From assembly GCF_003885045.1 (NCBI RefSeq), contig NZ_RHJS01000002.1, positions 248,001-312,000 on the forward strand: DNA of 64,000 nt. Direction: 5' to 3'. The notes under the pieces were generated by a model. That model was not told where the DNA came from, did no database searches, and worked only from the letters and a program-made list of their open reading frames with translations. Positions 28,079-37,040 of this stretch are shown here, piece after piece. This DNA is from Schaedlerella arabinosiphila (lineage in GTDB: Bacteria; Bacillota; Clostridia; Lachnospirales; Lachnospiraceae). Made by a program: the position numbers and the translations under genes. The stretch's first letter is position 1; each line of letters starts with the position of its first letter.

Positions 28079-29503
28079 CTATTTGGGAAGGATGCTGATG
28101 TCCATGCTTCCCAGAAAAAAGCCGTATTCAGAGCAGGTTCCTTCGTTGGCGGGAAGGACTCTGTGTCCGGAAACCGGGTCGCTGATCTGAAAGTAGAGAT
28201 CATAGGTTCCGGTGGCATACTCCCGGACTGTTACGGGAATCGTAAGCCGGATTTCTTCACCGGGATTCCAGAAGCGGGTATCAGTTTCTACAGCCAGGGA
28301 ATATGTCTCGCCGGTTTCTTTTTTCACCAGAACCAGGGACACGTCAAAGGGCCGGTAGCAGTTGGAAAAGCCTGTATTCTGGAGTGTGATGTTTACCGCC
28401 GCGTTTTTTTCCCAGGGCAGCATGGAGGGGCATTCAAAGGAGCGGAGAACATACCGGTATCCCAAGTGTCTGGAGATATAGTCGAATCCGCTCATGCCGT
28501 TATAGGGAGAATTTTCCTGGCAGGTATGTGCACGCCATTTGGAAAATACGTTGTCGTCATAGGCGCTGTTGAGATAGGAAACATGGGTGCTTGAGAGATC
28601 TTTTACCGCTGCGGCAAAATCATTGCGGGGATTGGGGATCACCACCTCTCCCCCGTTTGGCACATAGCTGCATAAAAGCTGCTGGAAACCAATCTCATCC
28701 TGCCTGCTGTTTTTGTGATAGAGGGAGAAAGCACCCGAGGCAGAGCCGACGGCATAGGTGTTGAGATCTGTTTCAGACCCCAGCATACCGTCGTTGAACA
28801 GGCTGAGCCTGGAAGCAAAAGTGCCGCTGAAAGCCTCGGAGCGATCCAAAGGCGTCGTGGAGCCGGTCAAAAGCCGCCATTGCTGGGGGGTGCGGACGGC
28901 CAGGAAAATCTTCGGATCTGTGACGGAAGCCAGGTGGCTTGTCAGGGTGATCATATCCTCCGCATTCGCATAGCTGGAACCGTGCATTTCCCCCCATGGG
29001 CCGATGAAGATCCCCTGTAGGATATATACGCAGTCGGAGTAACGGTTTACTGCTTCGGCGGTCTGGGACATATGGTTCAGGATCAGGGAGAGTTCCCGGG
29101 GTTCAGATGCCGCTGCGTCGCCGTCCCAGTCATAGAAAAAGCGGACGATCAACTGCCTGCCTGTTGACTGCCAGCTCTGCAGCACCTGGTTCAAAAAGGA
29201 AAGTCCTTGTTCGCTGATGGGGCGGTCCGCATAGTTTTTCAGGTTAAATTCCAGCAGGACGAGGCCGGCATGGTACTCCTGTTTGAGAATCCCGGATAGA
29301 TCATAGTCCGTATCGTCCGAAACCATGTAGTTGTGGATCTGGTACCAGCCGATGTAGGGATTTTGAAGTTCTTCCGCAGATTCGGTAAAACCTGTGGGAG
29401 TAGAATGGACAAAACGCATTGCCAGGAATAAAAGTAAGATTCCGAGGACTGCGCAGAAACATAATAATGAGATAACCGCTGAAATCATTTTTTTGAAATT
29501 CAT
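28079..29503 (-). CDS. DUF4874/DUF4832 exported protein
   Basis: A 474-residue protein with an N-terminal membrane anchor (SLLCFCAVLGILLLFLAM) and then NPYIGWYQIH, the start of the DUF4874 domain. QGIFIGPWGEMH lies mid-domain, and a C-terminal DUF4832 beta-rich domain follows (LGYRYVLRSFECP). The fold is thought to be TIM-barrel-like and glycosidase-related, but no activity is established. It converges on the GT2 at 27284. A second copy without the anchor is at 42055, so the pair flanks cluster B. Start ATG 29503 follows AGGAA. Confidence 0.8.
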   Translation of the reverse strand: MNFKKMISAVISLLCFCAVLGILLLFLAMRFVHSTPTGFTESAEELQNPYIGWYQIHNYMVSDDTDYDLSGILKQEYHAGLVLLEFNLKNYADRPISEQGLSFLNQVLQSWQSTGRQLIVRFFYDWDGDAAASEPRELSLILNHMSQTAEAVNRYSDCVYILQGIFIGPWGEMHGSSYANAEDMITLTSHLASVTDPKIFLAVRTPQQWRLLTGSTTPLDRSEAFSGTFASRLSLFNDGMLGSETDLNTYAVGSASGAFSLYHKNSRQDEIGFQQLLCSYVPNGGEVVIPNPRNDFAAAVKDLSSTHVSYLNSAYDDNVFSKWRAHTCQENSPYNGMSGFDYISRHLGYRYVLRSFECPSMLPWEKNAAVNITLQNTGFSNCYRPFDVSLVLVKKETGETYSLAVETDTRFWNPGEEIRLTIPVTVREYATGTYDLYFQISDPVSGHRVLPANEGTCSEYGFFLGSMDISILPK

Positions 29504-29532
29504 GGTAGTTTGGATTCCTGCCTTAACAAAAA

Positions 29533-29567
29533 TTTATTCCCGCGAAGCAGCGACCAAAGCAGCCTTG
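29533..29567. repeat. Dispersed repeat (copy 1) with TTTATTCCCGCGAAGCA core
   Basis: A 17-base exact match (29533-29549) to 45911-45927, with weaker similarity continuing for ~18 bases. Here CCCGCG (29539) can also pair with CGCGGG at 29592. It lies upstream of the - strand DUF4832 gene. It is probably a short dispersed repeat of this genome. Confidence 0.5.
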
Positions 29568-29748
29568 ACTGCAGAGATAGCTGACATTTGCCGCGGGGGA
29601 AAAACGCGGTGCATCACGCCATCGGTGTGAACCGTAGCCATTATATCATTTTTCAGACCGGAAAGCTATCCTGAATATTGCGGTTAAAAAAGAAGTAAAA
29701 AAAGAAAGAGAGGGCGCTTATGGCCTGGGGGCCGTAACAACGGGGCGT

Positions 29749-31911
29749 ATGAAAAAAGTATCGGTCATTATTCCGATGTACAATTCGGAAAAATACATCA
29801 GACTTTGCCTTTGTTCTGTGCTGGGCCAGACGTTCAGGGACATGGAAATACTTGTGGTGGATGACGGTTCCGCAGACCGGGGGCCTGAGATCTGTGAGGA
29901 AATGAGACTTGCGGATGACAGGATACGGATTTGCCGCAAGGAGAACGGGGGCGTTTCTTCTGCAAGAAACCTTGGAATCGAGCGGGCAGGAGGAGAATAT
30001 CTCTTTTTTCTGGACAGCGATGATGCTGTCCATCCATGTCTGATTGAACAGATGCTGCGGAAGGCAGAAGAGCAGCAGGCAGACCTGGTGTTCTGCGGCT
30101 ATCGGAAACTGGACACAGAGAAGATGGACGGTGCGCTGGAAGAAGGGAAGAAGGGATGCGGACGTATCCGGCAGCAGACCGCAGAGGGGGAGGAAGCAGA
30201 GGAATGGTTTCACATCCGGCATGCGAATGCCCTCTCCGGCATCGGCGGCAAGCTGCTCAGGCGGGCGGCCATCGGGCCGCTGCGGTTTGACAGAAGTCTG
30301 GTGAACGGGGAGGATACGATGTTTTTGTATCAGCTGATCCGAGGGCAGGTACGGTGTGTCTATCTGCAGAAGGACTGGTATTATTACAGGCTTCACCCGG
30401 AGAGCGCCACACAGTATTCGGCAATGCCCGGAGGAACCCGCTATTTCGAGAGCAGCCGGAGGATTCGGGATGAGGAGTACAGAAGGGGGCGGACGGAGTT
30501 TGCGCTGACCTGGGAACGAATTGCAGCCGGGCAGATGGAGAGATACTACAGCGTGCTGAAAAGCGCGGCAGATCAGAGGGAATGTGCCGGGATGAGGAAG
30601 CTTGCGGCAAAAGAGAGAAAGCATCCCATGTTTGAACGGCTTCTTTTGAGCGAAAGGGTGCTCTTTGACCTCTGCTTTTCCTGCCACACCCTGTATGTGC
30701 CGGTGAACCGGATGGTTCCTGTGCTGCTGAAATGGAAGGAGACGGTCATGATGCGAAAAAATCATGGGGATATTGGAATTATCACGTTCCATTGTTCCAA
30801 CAATTACGGGGCAATGCTGCAGGCGTACGGCCTGAAAAGTTTTTTGCGCAGAAATGGGAAAAAGGCGGACATTGTACGTTACGAACCGTTTTATATGACG
30901 GGAAGGCACTGGTGGATTCCCTATGCGCCGCTCCGGGGATGGAAGGGGCGGATCTGGTGCCTGTTCAATATGTGGGACGGGTTTCTTGCGCATCTGCGGA
31001 CAAGAGAGGAGTTTTCCAGGCAGCTTCAGAATATGAACTATTTCAGATATAAGTACCTGGTCAATAAAAAGCGGAGGAAGATTTTGACTGCAGCGGGACT
31101 CAAAAGGCTGAAGTACAGATGCTATGTCCTGGGAAGCGACCAGATCTGGAATCCGGATATCACCTGCGGGTTAAAGAAGGCATACTTCGGCGCTTTTCAA
31201 AACAGGCGGAAAAAAAGGGTTATTTCCTATGCGGCAAGTTTCGGCGGTTCAGAGCTTTCTCCCCGGTATGATAAGGAATTTGCAAAACTGGTGAGCCATG
31301 TGGACGCCGTGTCGGTCAGGGAGGAGGAGGCCGTTCCCTATGTGGAAAGGCTGTACGGCAGTAAGGTGACAGCGGTCCTGGACCCGGTATTCTTTCTAAA
31401 AAAGGAATCCTGGCAGAACGTGGAGCGGATTCCCGAGCGGGCCGATAAGCGGCGCTATATTCTGGTTTATGTTACGGAACCGAATCAGGAGATGGCGGAT
31501 TATGCAAAGAAACTATCCCGGGATACAGGGCTGCCGGTCCTGGAAGTACGTGCCGGGCAGCTTGGGACGGATGCGGGATTTGAAGTGGATTACAGCACAG
31601 GGCCTGGGGAGCTGCTGGGATATATCCACAGGGCGGAATATGTGGTCTCCAATTCCTTTCACGCAGTGGCGTTCAGCATCATATATGAGAAGCAGTTTCT
31701 GGCATTTGTACACAGCAATCTGGGAGCACGGGTGAGGAACATTCTCAGAATCCATGGACTGCAGGAACGGTTATGTGAGGGCAGCAGGACGGCAGATATC
31801 CATGCACGGATTGACTGGGAAGCTGTGAGAGAAAAGACAAAGGAGCATGTGAGATTGTCCGGCGAGTTCCTTTTGAACCAGATAGAAGAATCGGTTGAGG
31901 TTGAAACATGA
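29749..31911 (+). CDS. Fusion of GT2 glycosyltransferase and polysaccharide pyruvyl transferase
   Basis: A 720-residue protein. Residues 1-325 are a full GT2 (VSVIIPMYNSEKYI, VDDGSADRG, GVSSARNLG, FLDSDDA, NGEDTMFLYQL, WYYYRLH) homologous to 6080-7039. Residues ~340-720 are a complete pyruvyl transferase (GIITFHCSNNYGAMLQAYG, GSDQIWNP, SFHAVAFSI) homologous to 4908-6062. There is no stop between them; the linker reads LKWKETVMMRKNHGD, where the second half's own start once may have been. Fusion would tie sugar addition to pyruvylation. The stop overlaps the next start (ATGA). Confidence 0.9.
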   Translation: MKKVSVIIPMYNSEKYIRLCLCSVLGQTFRDMEILVVDDGSADRGPEICEEMRLADDRIRICRKENGGVSSARNLGIERAGGEYLFFLDSDDAVHPCLIEQMLRKAEEQQADLVFCGYRKLDTEKMDGALEEGKKGCGRIRQQTAEGEEAEEWFHIRHANALSGIGGKLLRRAAIGPLRFDRSLVNGEDTMFLYQLIRGQVRCVYLQKDWYYYRLHPESATQYSAMPGGTRYFESSRRIRDEEYRRGRTEFALTWERIAAGQMERYYSVLKSAADQRECAGMRKLAAKERKHPMFERLLLSERVLFDLCFSCHTLYVPVNRMVPVLLKWKETVMMRKNHGDIGIITFHCSNNYGAMLQAYGLKSFLRRNGKKADIVRYEPFYMTGRHWWIPYAPLRGWKGRIWCLFNMWDGFLAHLRTREEFSRQLQNMNYFRYKYLVNKKRRKILTAAGLKRLKYRCYVLGSDQIWNPDITCGLKKAYFGAFQNRRKKRVISYAASFGGSELSPRYDKEFAKLVSHVDAVSVREEEAVPYVERLYGSKVTAVLDPVFFLKKESWQNVERIPERADKRRYILVYVTEPNQEMADYAKKLSRDTGLPVLEVRAGQLGTDAGFEVDYSTGPGELLGYIHRAEYVVSNSFHAVAFSIIYEKQFLAFVHSNLGARVRNILRIHGLQERLCEGSRTADIHARIDWEAVREKTKEHVRLSGEFLLNQIEESVEVET

Positions 31912-33038
31912 AGCGATTATTTACAAACAAAGAAGCGTGCTGCGGCTGCGGTGCGTGCGTGGATATCTGCCGCTGCGGTGCGGTGCGAATGGTGGTTGAC
32001 AGGGAAGGCTTCCGCTATCCGATCATTGACGAAGCGAAATGTGTGGACTGCGGAAGCTGTGTACAGGTCTGTCCGATGAAAACACAGGGCAGGGAGAAAG
32101 GGCTGCCGCCCCAGTATTTCGGCGTACAGGCGAAGGAGGAGAAGGTTCGGTATGCCAGCTCTTCCGGGGGGATGTTTCCGGTTCTTGCGGAATATGTACT
32201 CCGGCAGCAGGGCGTTGTCTACGGGGCGGCCTATGACAAGCATATGCGGGTGGTACACAGGGAAATCCTTACCATGGAAGAGATGGATAGTATCAAACGA
32301 ACCAAATATGTTCAGAGCAGTTTAAAAGGGATTTACCGGAAGATCGAGGCACGGCTGAAAAAGGGGCAGTGGGTACTGTTCTGCGGAACGCCCTGCCAGG
32401 CAGAGGGGGTGAGACTGTACCTGAAACAGCCGTATCCAAAGCTGATTCTTGCGGATCTGATCTGCTATGGGGTGCCCTCCCCGGGAATATGGGGGGACTA
32501 TGTAAAGTATCTGGAAAAAAAGCACGGCGGAAAAATGACGGATTTTTCATTCCGGGATAAGAGGAAGGGAGACAACGGACATACACGCGCTTATGTGGTT
32601 AACGGAAAAGAATATACAGGTTCCCTTTACGGGGACACCTACTGCAGAATGTATTTTTCCAACAATATGCTGCGGCCTTCCTGCCATCAATGCAGATTCT
32701 GCAGTGTCGAGAGGAACAGCGACCTTATGATCGGCGATTTCTGGGGAATCGAGAAGGTGAAGCCGGAGATGGATGACGGCATGGGAACCTCGCTGGTTAT
32801 TCTGCATACAGACAAGGGGCGGGAGATATGGGAGGCGGTCCGGGAGCGGCTTTCCTGGTTTGAATGCAGGGAGGAGGATGCGGTTCAGCCTCGTTTGACC
32901 AGTCCCACAGACGCAGCAAAAAGCCGTGGATTCTTTCATGTTTTTTACAGGCTGCTGCCGTTTCCTCTGTTCCAGGCGCTATACAGGGGATTTGCGTCAG
33001 GCAGAGCGCTGTTAAAGAGAATTTTAGGATGGAGCTGA
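31908..33038 (+). CDS. 4Fe-4S / F420-hydrogenase beta-subunit-like protein (cluster B)
   Basis: A 376-residue paralogue of 9940-11175. Two 4Fe-4S motifs open the protein (CGCGACVDIC and CVDCGSCVQVCP), then ASSSGGMFPVLAEY, FCGTPCQAEG and the ICYGVPSPGIWGDY block of the F420 dehydrogenase beta C-terminal domain. A later cysteine set (CHQCRFCSVERNSD) is also shared. It is probably a redox enzyme modifying a glycan intermediate; the reaction is unknown. ATG overlaps the preceding stop, so it is coupled to the GT2-pyruvyl transferase fusion. Confidence 0.86.
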   Translation: MKRLFTNKEACCGCGACVDICRCGAVRMVVDREGFRYPIIDEAKCVDCGSCVQVCPMKTQGREKGLPPQYFGVQAKEEKVRYASSSGGMFPVLAEYVLRQQGVVYGAAYDKHMRVVHREILTMEEMDSIKRTKYVQSSLKGIYRKIEARLKKGQWVLFCGTPCQAEGVRLYLKQPYPKLILADLICYGVPSPGIWGDYVKYLEKKHGGKMTDFSFRDKRKGDNGHTRAYVVNGKEYTGSLYGDTYCRMYFSNNMLRPSCHQCRFCSVERNSDLMIGDFWGIEKVKPEMDDGMGTSLVILHTDKGREIWEAVRERLSWFECREEDAVQPRLTSPTDAAKSRGFFHVFYRLLPFPLFQALYRGFASGRALLKRILGWS

Positions 33039-33042
33039 AAAA

Positions 33043-34737
33043 ATGTTCAGATATTTGACGGGAATTTTGGATACAAGAGAGCGGATGACATGGAAAATAT
33101 ATGCGGTGTTGAGCCTGATCAGCCCGATTGTGGATATCTTTAGTTTTTCCGTGATCATTTATATCATCAATATTGTGGTGCGTGAGAACCAGGCGTCTCC
33201 GGAGCTGACGGCATTTACGGTTTTTATGGTACTGGTGTCCATGCTGAAATGCCTGTTCGAGCTGTACAAAAGTAAGATCGCAAATCGCTTTGTGTACGAG
33301 GGCGCCCAAAAGCTGTCCATGAAAATCTATGAACTGCTGATCAAAGAGAACCTCACGGAGCACAATAAAAAGACCGCCATGCAGGCATTAAATATGGTCC
33401 GCAATGATACCACAAACTGTATTCAGATCATTGTAGACTGGATCGGCATCGTGATCAACGGCATAACCATGGCGGGATTTGCCGCCGTGCTCATCTATGT
33501 CTCGAAGTGGATCGGGGTGGTAAGCAGCATAATACTGCTTCTGCTTATGGCTGTCGTGTTTTTCCGGATGCGTACAAGGATGCGGGAATACGGGGAGAGA
33601 AGCAGGGCCTGGTCAATCAAAGCAAATTCGCAGATCACCATTGCATACGGATCGTTCAAGGAAATGAAGATTGACGACCGCTCCACCTTTGTGCTCCACA
33701 AATACGGGGATGCAAGCCAGGCATATGCGCAGGTTCAGGGAGAGTACAAGTACAAGATCAGCAGCATCGGAGTGATCCTGCAGAATTCCATTATGGCAGC
33801 GATGTTTGTCATTCTTGCGGTGATCCTGGTGTTTGGAACGAACCTGTCCGCCATCCTTGCGCCGATGGTGGTGTATATCACCGCTCTGGTGCGTATGCTG
33901 CCCATGGCTTACAACGTATTGAACGGGATGAATAATGTGGAATTTGCGGAAAAGTCATATGAGGCACTGAAGGAGTGTATGGCTGAATACAGCCTGCTCA
34001 AGGAGGAGGAAAAACGTTCCGAAGCTGTCCGGCAGAAAACGCTGACGCTTCAAAAAGGGGTTTCCGTTCGAAACCTGACCTTCGGCTATTCTGACAGGGT
34101 ACATATTTTTCAGGACGCCTCGATCGACATTCCTGTGGGGTGCTCCATCGCGGTGATCGGTGCTTCCGGCGCGGGAAAGACGACCTTCGTGGATTTGCTG
34201 CTGGGGCTTTTAAAACCCCAGAGCGGGCATGTTTTTTTCGATGATTATGATATTGTGACCCAGTCCGACGCAGAAGGCCCCTGCCGGGCCGGCATGGGGG
34301 AATTGGTCAGCTATATTCCCCAGACGGTCTATCTGAACGGAGAAACCATACGGAACAACGTGGCTTTTTTTGAAGAGGAGGAAGAAGTGGATGAGGCACG
34401 GGTCATTGAATGCCTCAAATGCGCCCAGATCTGGGAGGACGTCCGGAAAATGCCGGATGGAATACATACCCTGATCGGGGAAAACGGCACCGCGATCTCC
34501 GGCGGACAGCGGCAGAGGATCGCGCTGGCAAGGGCGCTTTATAAGGATTTTGAACTTCTGGTTATGGATGAGGCTACGGCGGCGCTTGATATGGAGACAG
34601 AAAAGGCGGTTATTGATTCCATCCGTCAGATCAAGGCAGACAAGACGCTGATCATGGTAACACACCATATGAGCCTGGCCAATGAATGCGACGTGGTGTA
34701 TAAGATTGAAGACCAGAAGATCCTGCGGGTGAGATAA
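33043..34737 (+). CDS. ABC exporter, fused permease and ATPase (flippase-like, cluster B)
   Basis: A 564-residue half-transporter: about six membrane segments in residues 15-300, then Walker A GASGAGKTT, signature ISGGQRQRIALARAL, Walker B LLVMDEATAALD and H-loop VTHHMS. The ATPase domain is nearly collinear and mostly identical with the cluster A protein at 7124, while the membrane halves differ more, as expected if the two carry different glycans. It is the only candidate flippase of cluster B. It starts four bases after the Fe-S gene. Confidence 0.88.
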   Translation: MFRYLTGILDTRERMTWKIYAVLSLISPIVDIFSFSVIIYIINIVVRENQASPELTAFTVFMVLVSMLKCLFELYKSKIANRFVYEGAQKLSMKIYELLIKENLTEHNKKTAMQALNMVRNDTTNCIQIIVDWIGIVINGITMAGFAAVLIYVSKWIGVVSSIILLLLMAVVFFRMRTRMREYGERSRAWSIKANSQITIAYGSFKEMKIDDRSTFVLHKYGDASQAYAQVQGEYKYKISSIGVILQNSIMAAMFVILAVILVFGTNLSAILAPMVVYITALVRMLPMAYNVLNGMNNVEFAEKSYEALKECMAEYSLLKEEEKRSEAVRQKTLTLQKGVSVRNLTFGYSDRVHIFQDASIDIPVGCSIAVIGASGAGKTTFVDLLLGLLKPQSGHVFFDDYDIVTQSDAEGPCRAGMGELVSYIPQTVYLNGETIRNNVAFFEEEEEVDEARVIECLKCAQIWEDVRKMPDGIHTLIGENGTAISGGQRQRIALARALYKDFELLVMDEATAALDMETEKAVIDSIRQIKADKTLIMVTHHMSLANECDVVYKIEDQKILRVR

Positions 34738-34830
34738 ATGCCGGGAAGGCAGGGACCAGAGCGCTTGTATATCATAGAATGCAGAAAAGCTGCCGGCTGC
34801 AGGTTTTCCGCGTGACAAAAGGAGGGGCAG

Positions 34831-35838
34831 ATGGATCAGAAGCAATATGAATACAATCCAGGCCGGGTGTCTGTTGTGACTCCGGTTTACAACGGAGAAA
34901 CGCATTTATCCTACATGCTGGATTCCATACTAAGTCAGACCTACCCGGACATGGAGATGATCCTGGTGGATGATGGTTCATCGGACGGCACAGTCAAGGT
35001 GGCAAAAAGCTATTGTGAAAAATTTGCTGCAAAGGGGTATGGGTACCGTATCGTACAGGCGGAACATAGGAATGCGTCCGCGGCGATCAATCAGGGGCTT
35101 CCTTTTGTGTCTGGGGAATATCTGATCTGGCCGGACAGCGATGACTGCCTGGAACCGGAATCTGTAAAGCGGAGGGTGGAGTTTTTACAGAAATATCCCC
35201 GGTATGAGTGTGTCCGGTCGCTTTCCTATTATTTTGACGCGGAGACAGGGAAGAGAAGTGATAAAGCGGATGAGCAGAGGGGAGATACGGCAAAGCAGGA
35301 TTTGTTCTGGGATATCTTATCGTCGAAAACTTTTGTCTGCTGCGGATGCTATATGCTGCGAACGAAAGCGTTCTTTGAGGTTTATCCAAAGCGTCGGATA
35401 CCGGAATACGATGTGGGCCAGAATTTCCAGATGCTGCTGCCTTTTATGTACCGTCACAAATGCCCTACGTTGGAAGAGGAACTGTACGGGGTTGCAATGA
35501 GAGAAGGCAGTCACTCCAGGACGGCGCTCACTCAGGCGCAGGAAGAGAAAAAGTACAGGGATTATGAGAAACTGGTGGACGACATTGCGAAGAACTGCCG
35601 AATCACAGACAGGGAAGAAAGGAAGCAGATTCTTTGTTGGAAAGCCAGGCGTAGATATAAACTGGCGCTTAAATACGGACGTAAAAAAGCCGCGGCCCGT
35701 GCGCTGCTCTGGCTCCACAGGTGCGGCGGATTCAGCGCCGGCGAAGCGCTGGAAGAGATTGTATGGCTCTATTTCGTGAATGGATGGGTGGAGGAAAACG
35801 TGTATCCCATCTATCTGAAAATCGTCGGCAGGAAATGA
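34831..35838 (+). CDS. GT2-family glycosyltransferase (cluster B)
   Basis: A 335-residue paralogue of 8865-9821: SVVTPVYNGETHL, VDDGSSDGT, NASAAINQGLP, WPDSDDC, FVCCGCYML, GQNFQMLLPFMY. Strong AAGGAGGGG site before ATG 34831, which lies 93 bases after the ABC gene in a spacer with no other visible feature. It is the last + strand gene of cluster B and converges on the next GT2. Confidence 0.9.
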   Translation: MDQKQYEYNPGRVSVVTPVYNGETHLSYMLDSILSQTYPDMEMILVDDGSSDGTVKVAKSYCEKFAAKGYGYRIVQAEHRNASAAINQGLPFVSGEYLIWPDSDDCLEPESVKRRVEFLQKYPRYECVRSLSYYFDAETGKRSDKADEQRGDTAKQDLFWDILSSKTFVCCGCYMLRTKAFFEVYPKRRIPEYDVGQNFQMLLPFMYRHKCPTLEEELYGVAMREGSHSRTALTQAQEEKKYRDYEKLVDDIAKNCRITDREERKQILCWKARRRYKLALKYGRKKAAARALLWLHRCGGFSAGEALEEIVWLYFVNGWVEENVYPIYLKIVGRK

Positions 35839-35847
35839 GAAGAGTGT

Positions 35848-36879
35848 TTAGAAGTCATTTCCCTTCAGGTGCATATAGCTGGCCCGGCAGATCAGATCCG
35901 TAATGGGCCAGCAGCTCAGGCGGAAAAAGAACACAAGGATTTTTCGCGGCAGGATTCCGTTTTTCCAGTTGTATTTCATGGCTTTTGCGTAAATCGGATT
36001 TTTCCGCATCCGGGCACACATCCGGCATTTTGTATGGTACGGCCTTGGGCTAGAAGGACTGAACACTTCCCAGATCAGGACGTATGTCAGATTTTCAAGG
36101 CAATAGGAATAGTATTCATTCTCAAGGACAGGGAACATACGGCACTGTTCTAAAAGCTTTTTCAATTGCCGCTGCAGCCGGGCATGATTCTTAAGAAGCC
36201 CGGAGCGAAAGCCGTGGGTTGCGGAGCCTTCGTGGATGTCGTAAAAGTAGACAGGGACAGAGGTATACACGCAGGATCTGGCCCTTAACTGGTATTCCAT
36301 GTTAAATAGCAGATCCTCTCCGACAGTCAGGCTGGGAGAGAAGCGGATGGAATAACGGTCTATGATGGATTTTTTATAGGCTCTTGCACAGGGGGAGCGA
36401 AAATCCGCGCTGCCATCTGCATACAGGGGGCGCGGCACAAGAATGCGTCGGATGAGCCGCAGCATGTTGTCTCCGCTAAAGGATACTGTATGGACAGGAT
36501 AATCCGCAGAGACGTGTCCTGCGATGAATTTTGCAAAATCAAATAGAAGCAGATCCTGGTTCTGGTATGTTTCCCGGGCAATGAGATTTAGAAAATCTCT
36601 GGAAATGAAATCATCGGAATCTACAAACACGACCCATTCTCCCTGACAATGGTCAAGCCCGTGATTTCGGGCGGAGGAAACTCCGCGGTTTTCTTGATGG
36701 ATGACTTTGATGCGGCTGTCCTGGCAGGAATATTCTTCGCATATGGCAGGGCTGTTGTCTGTGGAACCATCGTTGACCAGAATGATTTCAAAATCGCCGC
36801 AGGAAGAATCTAAAATAGAATTGATGCAGCGGCGGAGGTATTGTTCGGTGTTGTAGACAGGAATTATAATGGAAATCAT
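35848..36879 (-). CDS. GT2-family glycosyltransferase (opposite strand)
   Basis: A 343-residue GT2: MISIIIPVYNTEQYL, VNDGSTDNS, GVSSARNHG, FVDSDDF. The C-terminal part is basic and aromatic (FFRLSCWPITDL). AAAGGA precedes the ATG at 36879, and a promoter lies at 36935-36963. The gene ends ten bases from the end of 34831-35838, tail to tail. Donor sugar unknown. Confidence 0.88.
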   Translation of the reverse strand: MISIIIPVYNTEQYLRRCINSILDSSCGDFEIILVNDGSTDNSPAICEEYSCQDSRIKVIHQENRGVSSARNHGLDHCQGEWVVFVDSDDFISRDFLNLIARETYQNQDLLLFDFAKFIAGHVSADYPVHTVSFSGDNMLRLIRRILVPRPLYADGSADFRSPCARAYKKSIIDRYSIRFSPSLTVGEDLLFNMEYQLRARSCVYTSVPVYFYDIHEGSATHGFRSGLLKNHARLQRQLKKLLEQCRMFPVLENEYYSYCLENLTYVLIWEVFSPSSPRPYHTKCRMCARMRKNPIYAKAMKYNWKNGILPRKILVFFFRLSCWPITDLICRASYMHLKGNDF

Positions 36880-36934
36880 TTTAAAAATCCTTTCTTTTTC
36901 TTGAGATTATGAAGAAGGGGATCTACACATTTTT

Positions 36935-36963
36935 AATATAGTATAGATTTGACAAAAAAGCAA
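36935..36963 (-). promoter_or_regulatory. Promoter for the - strand GT2
   Basis: On the - strand TTGCTT (36963-36958), 17 bases, then TATATT (36940-36935). It lies about 55 bases upstream of the ATG at 36879. Confidence 0.45.
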
Positions 36964-37040
36964 TATGGTCGCGGGAGGATGCTGCGGGTTACAGCAGCGT
37001 TTATTCCACATCGCGTTTGCAGAAAAGGAGCAGTGGACAG

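Noticed and set aside
35830..35862. Hairpin GGAAATGA...TCATTTCC across two convergent stop codons
   Set aside because: Only eight to nine weak pairs with no T-run on the needed side; it may arise by chance from the overlapping gene ends.
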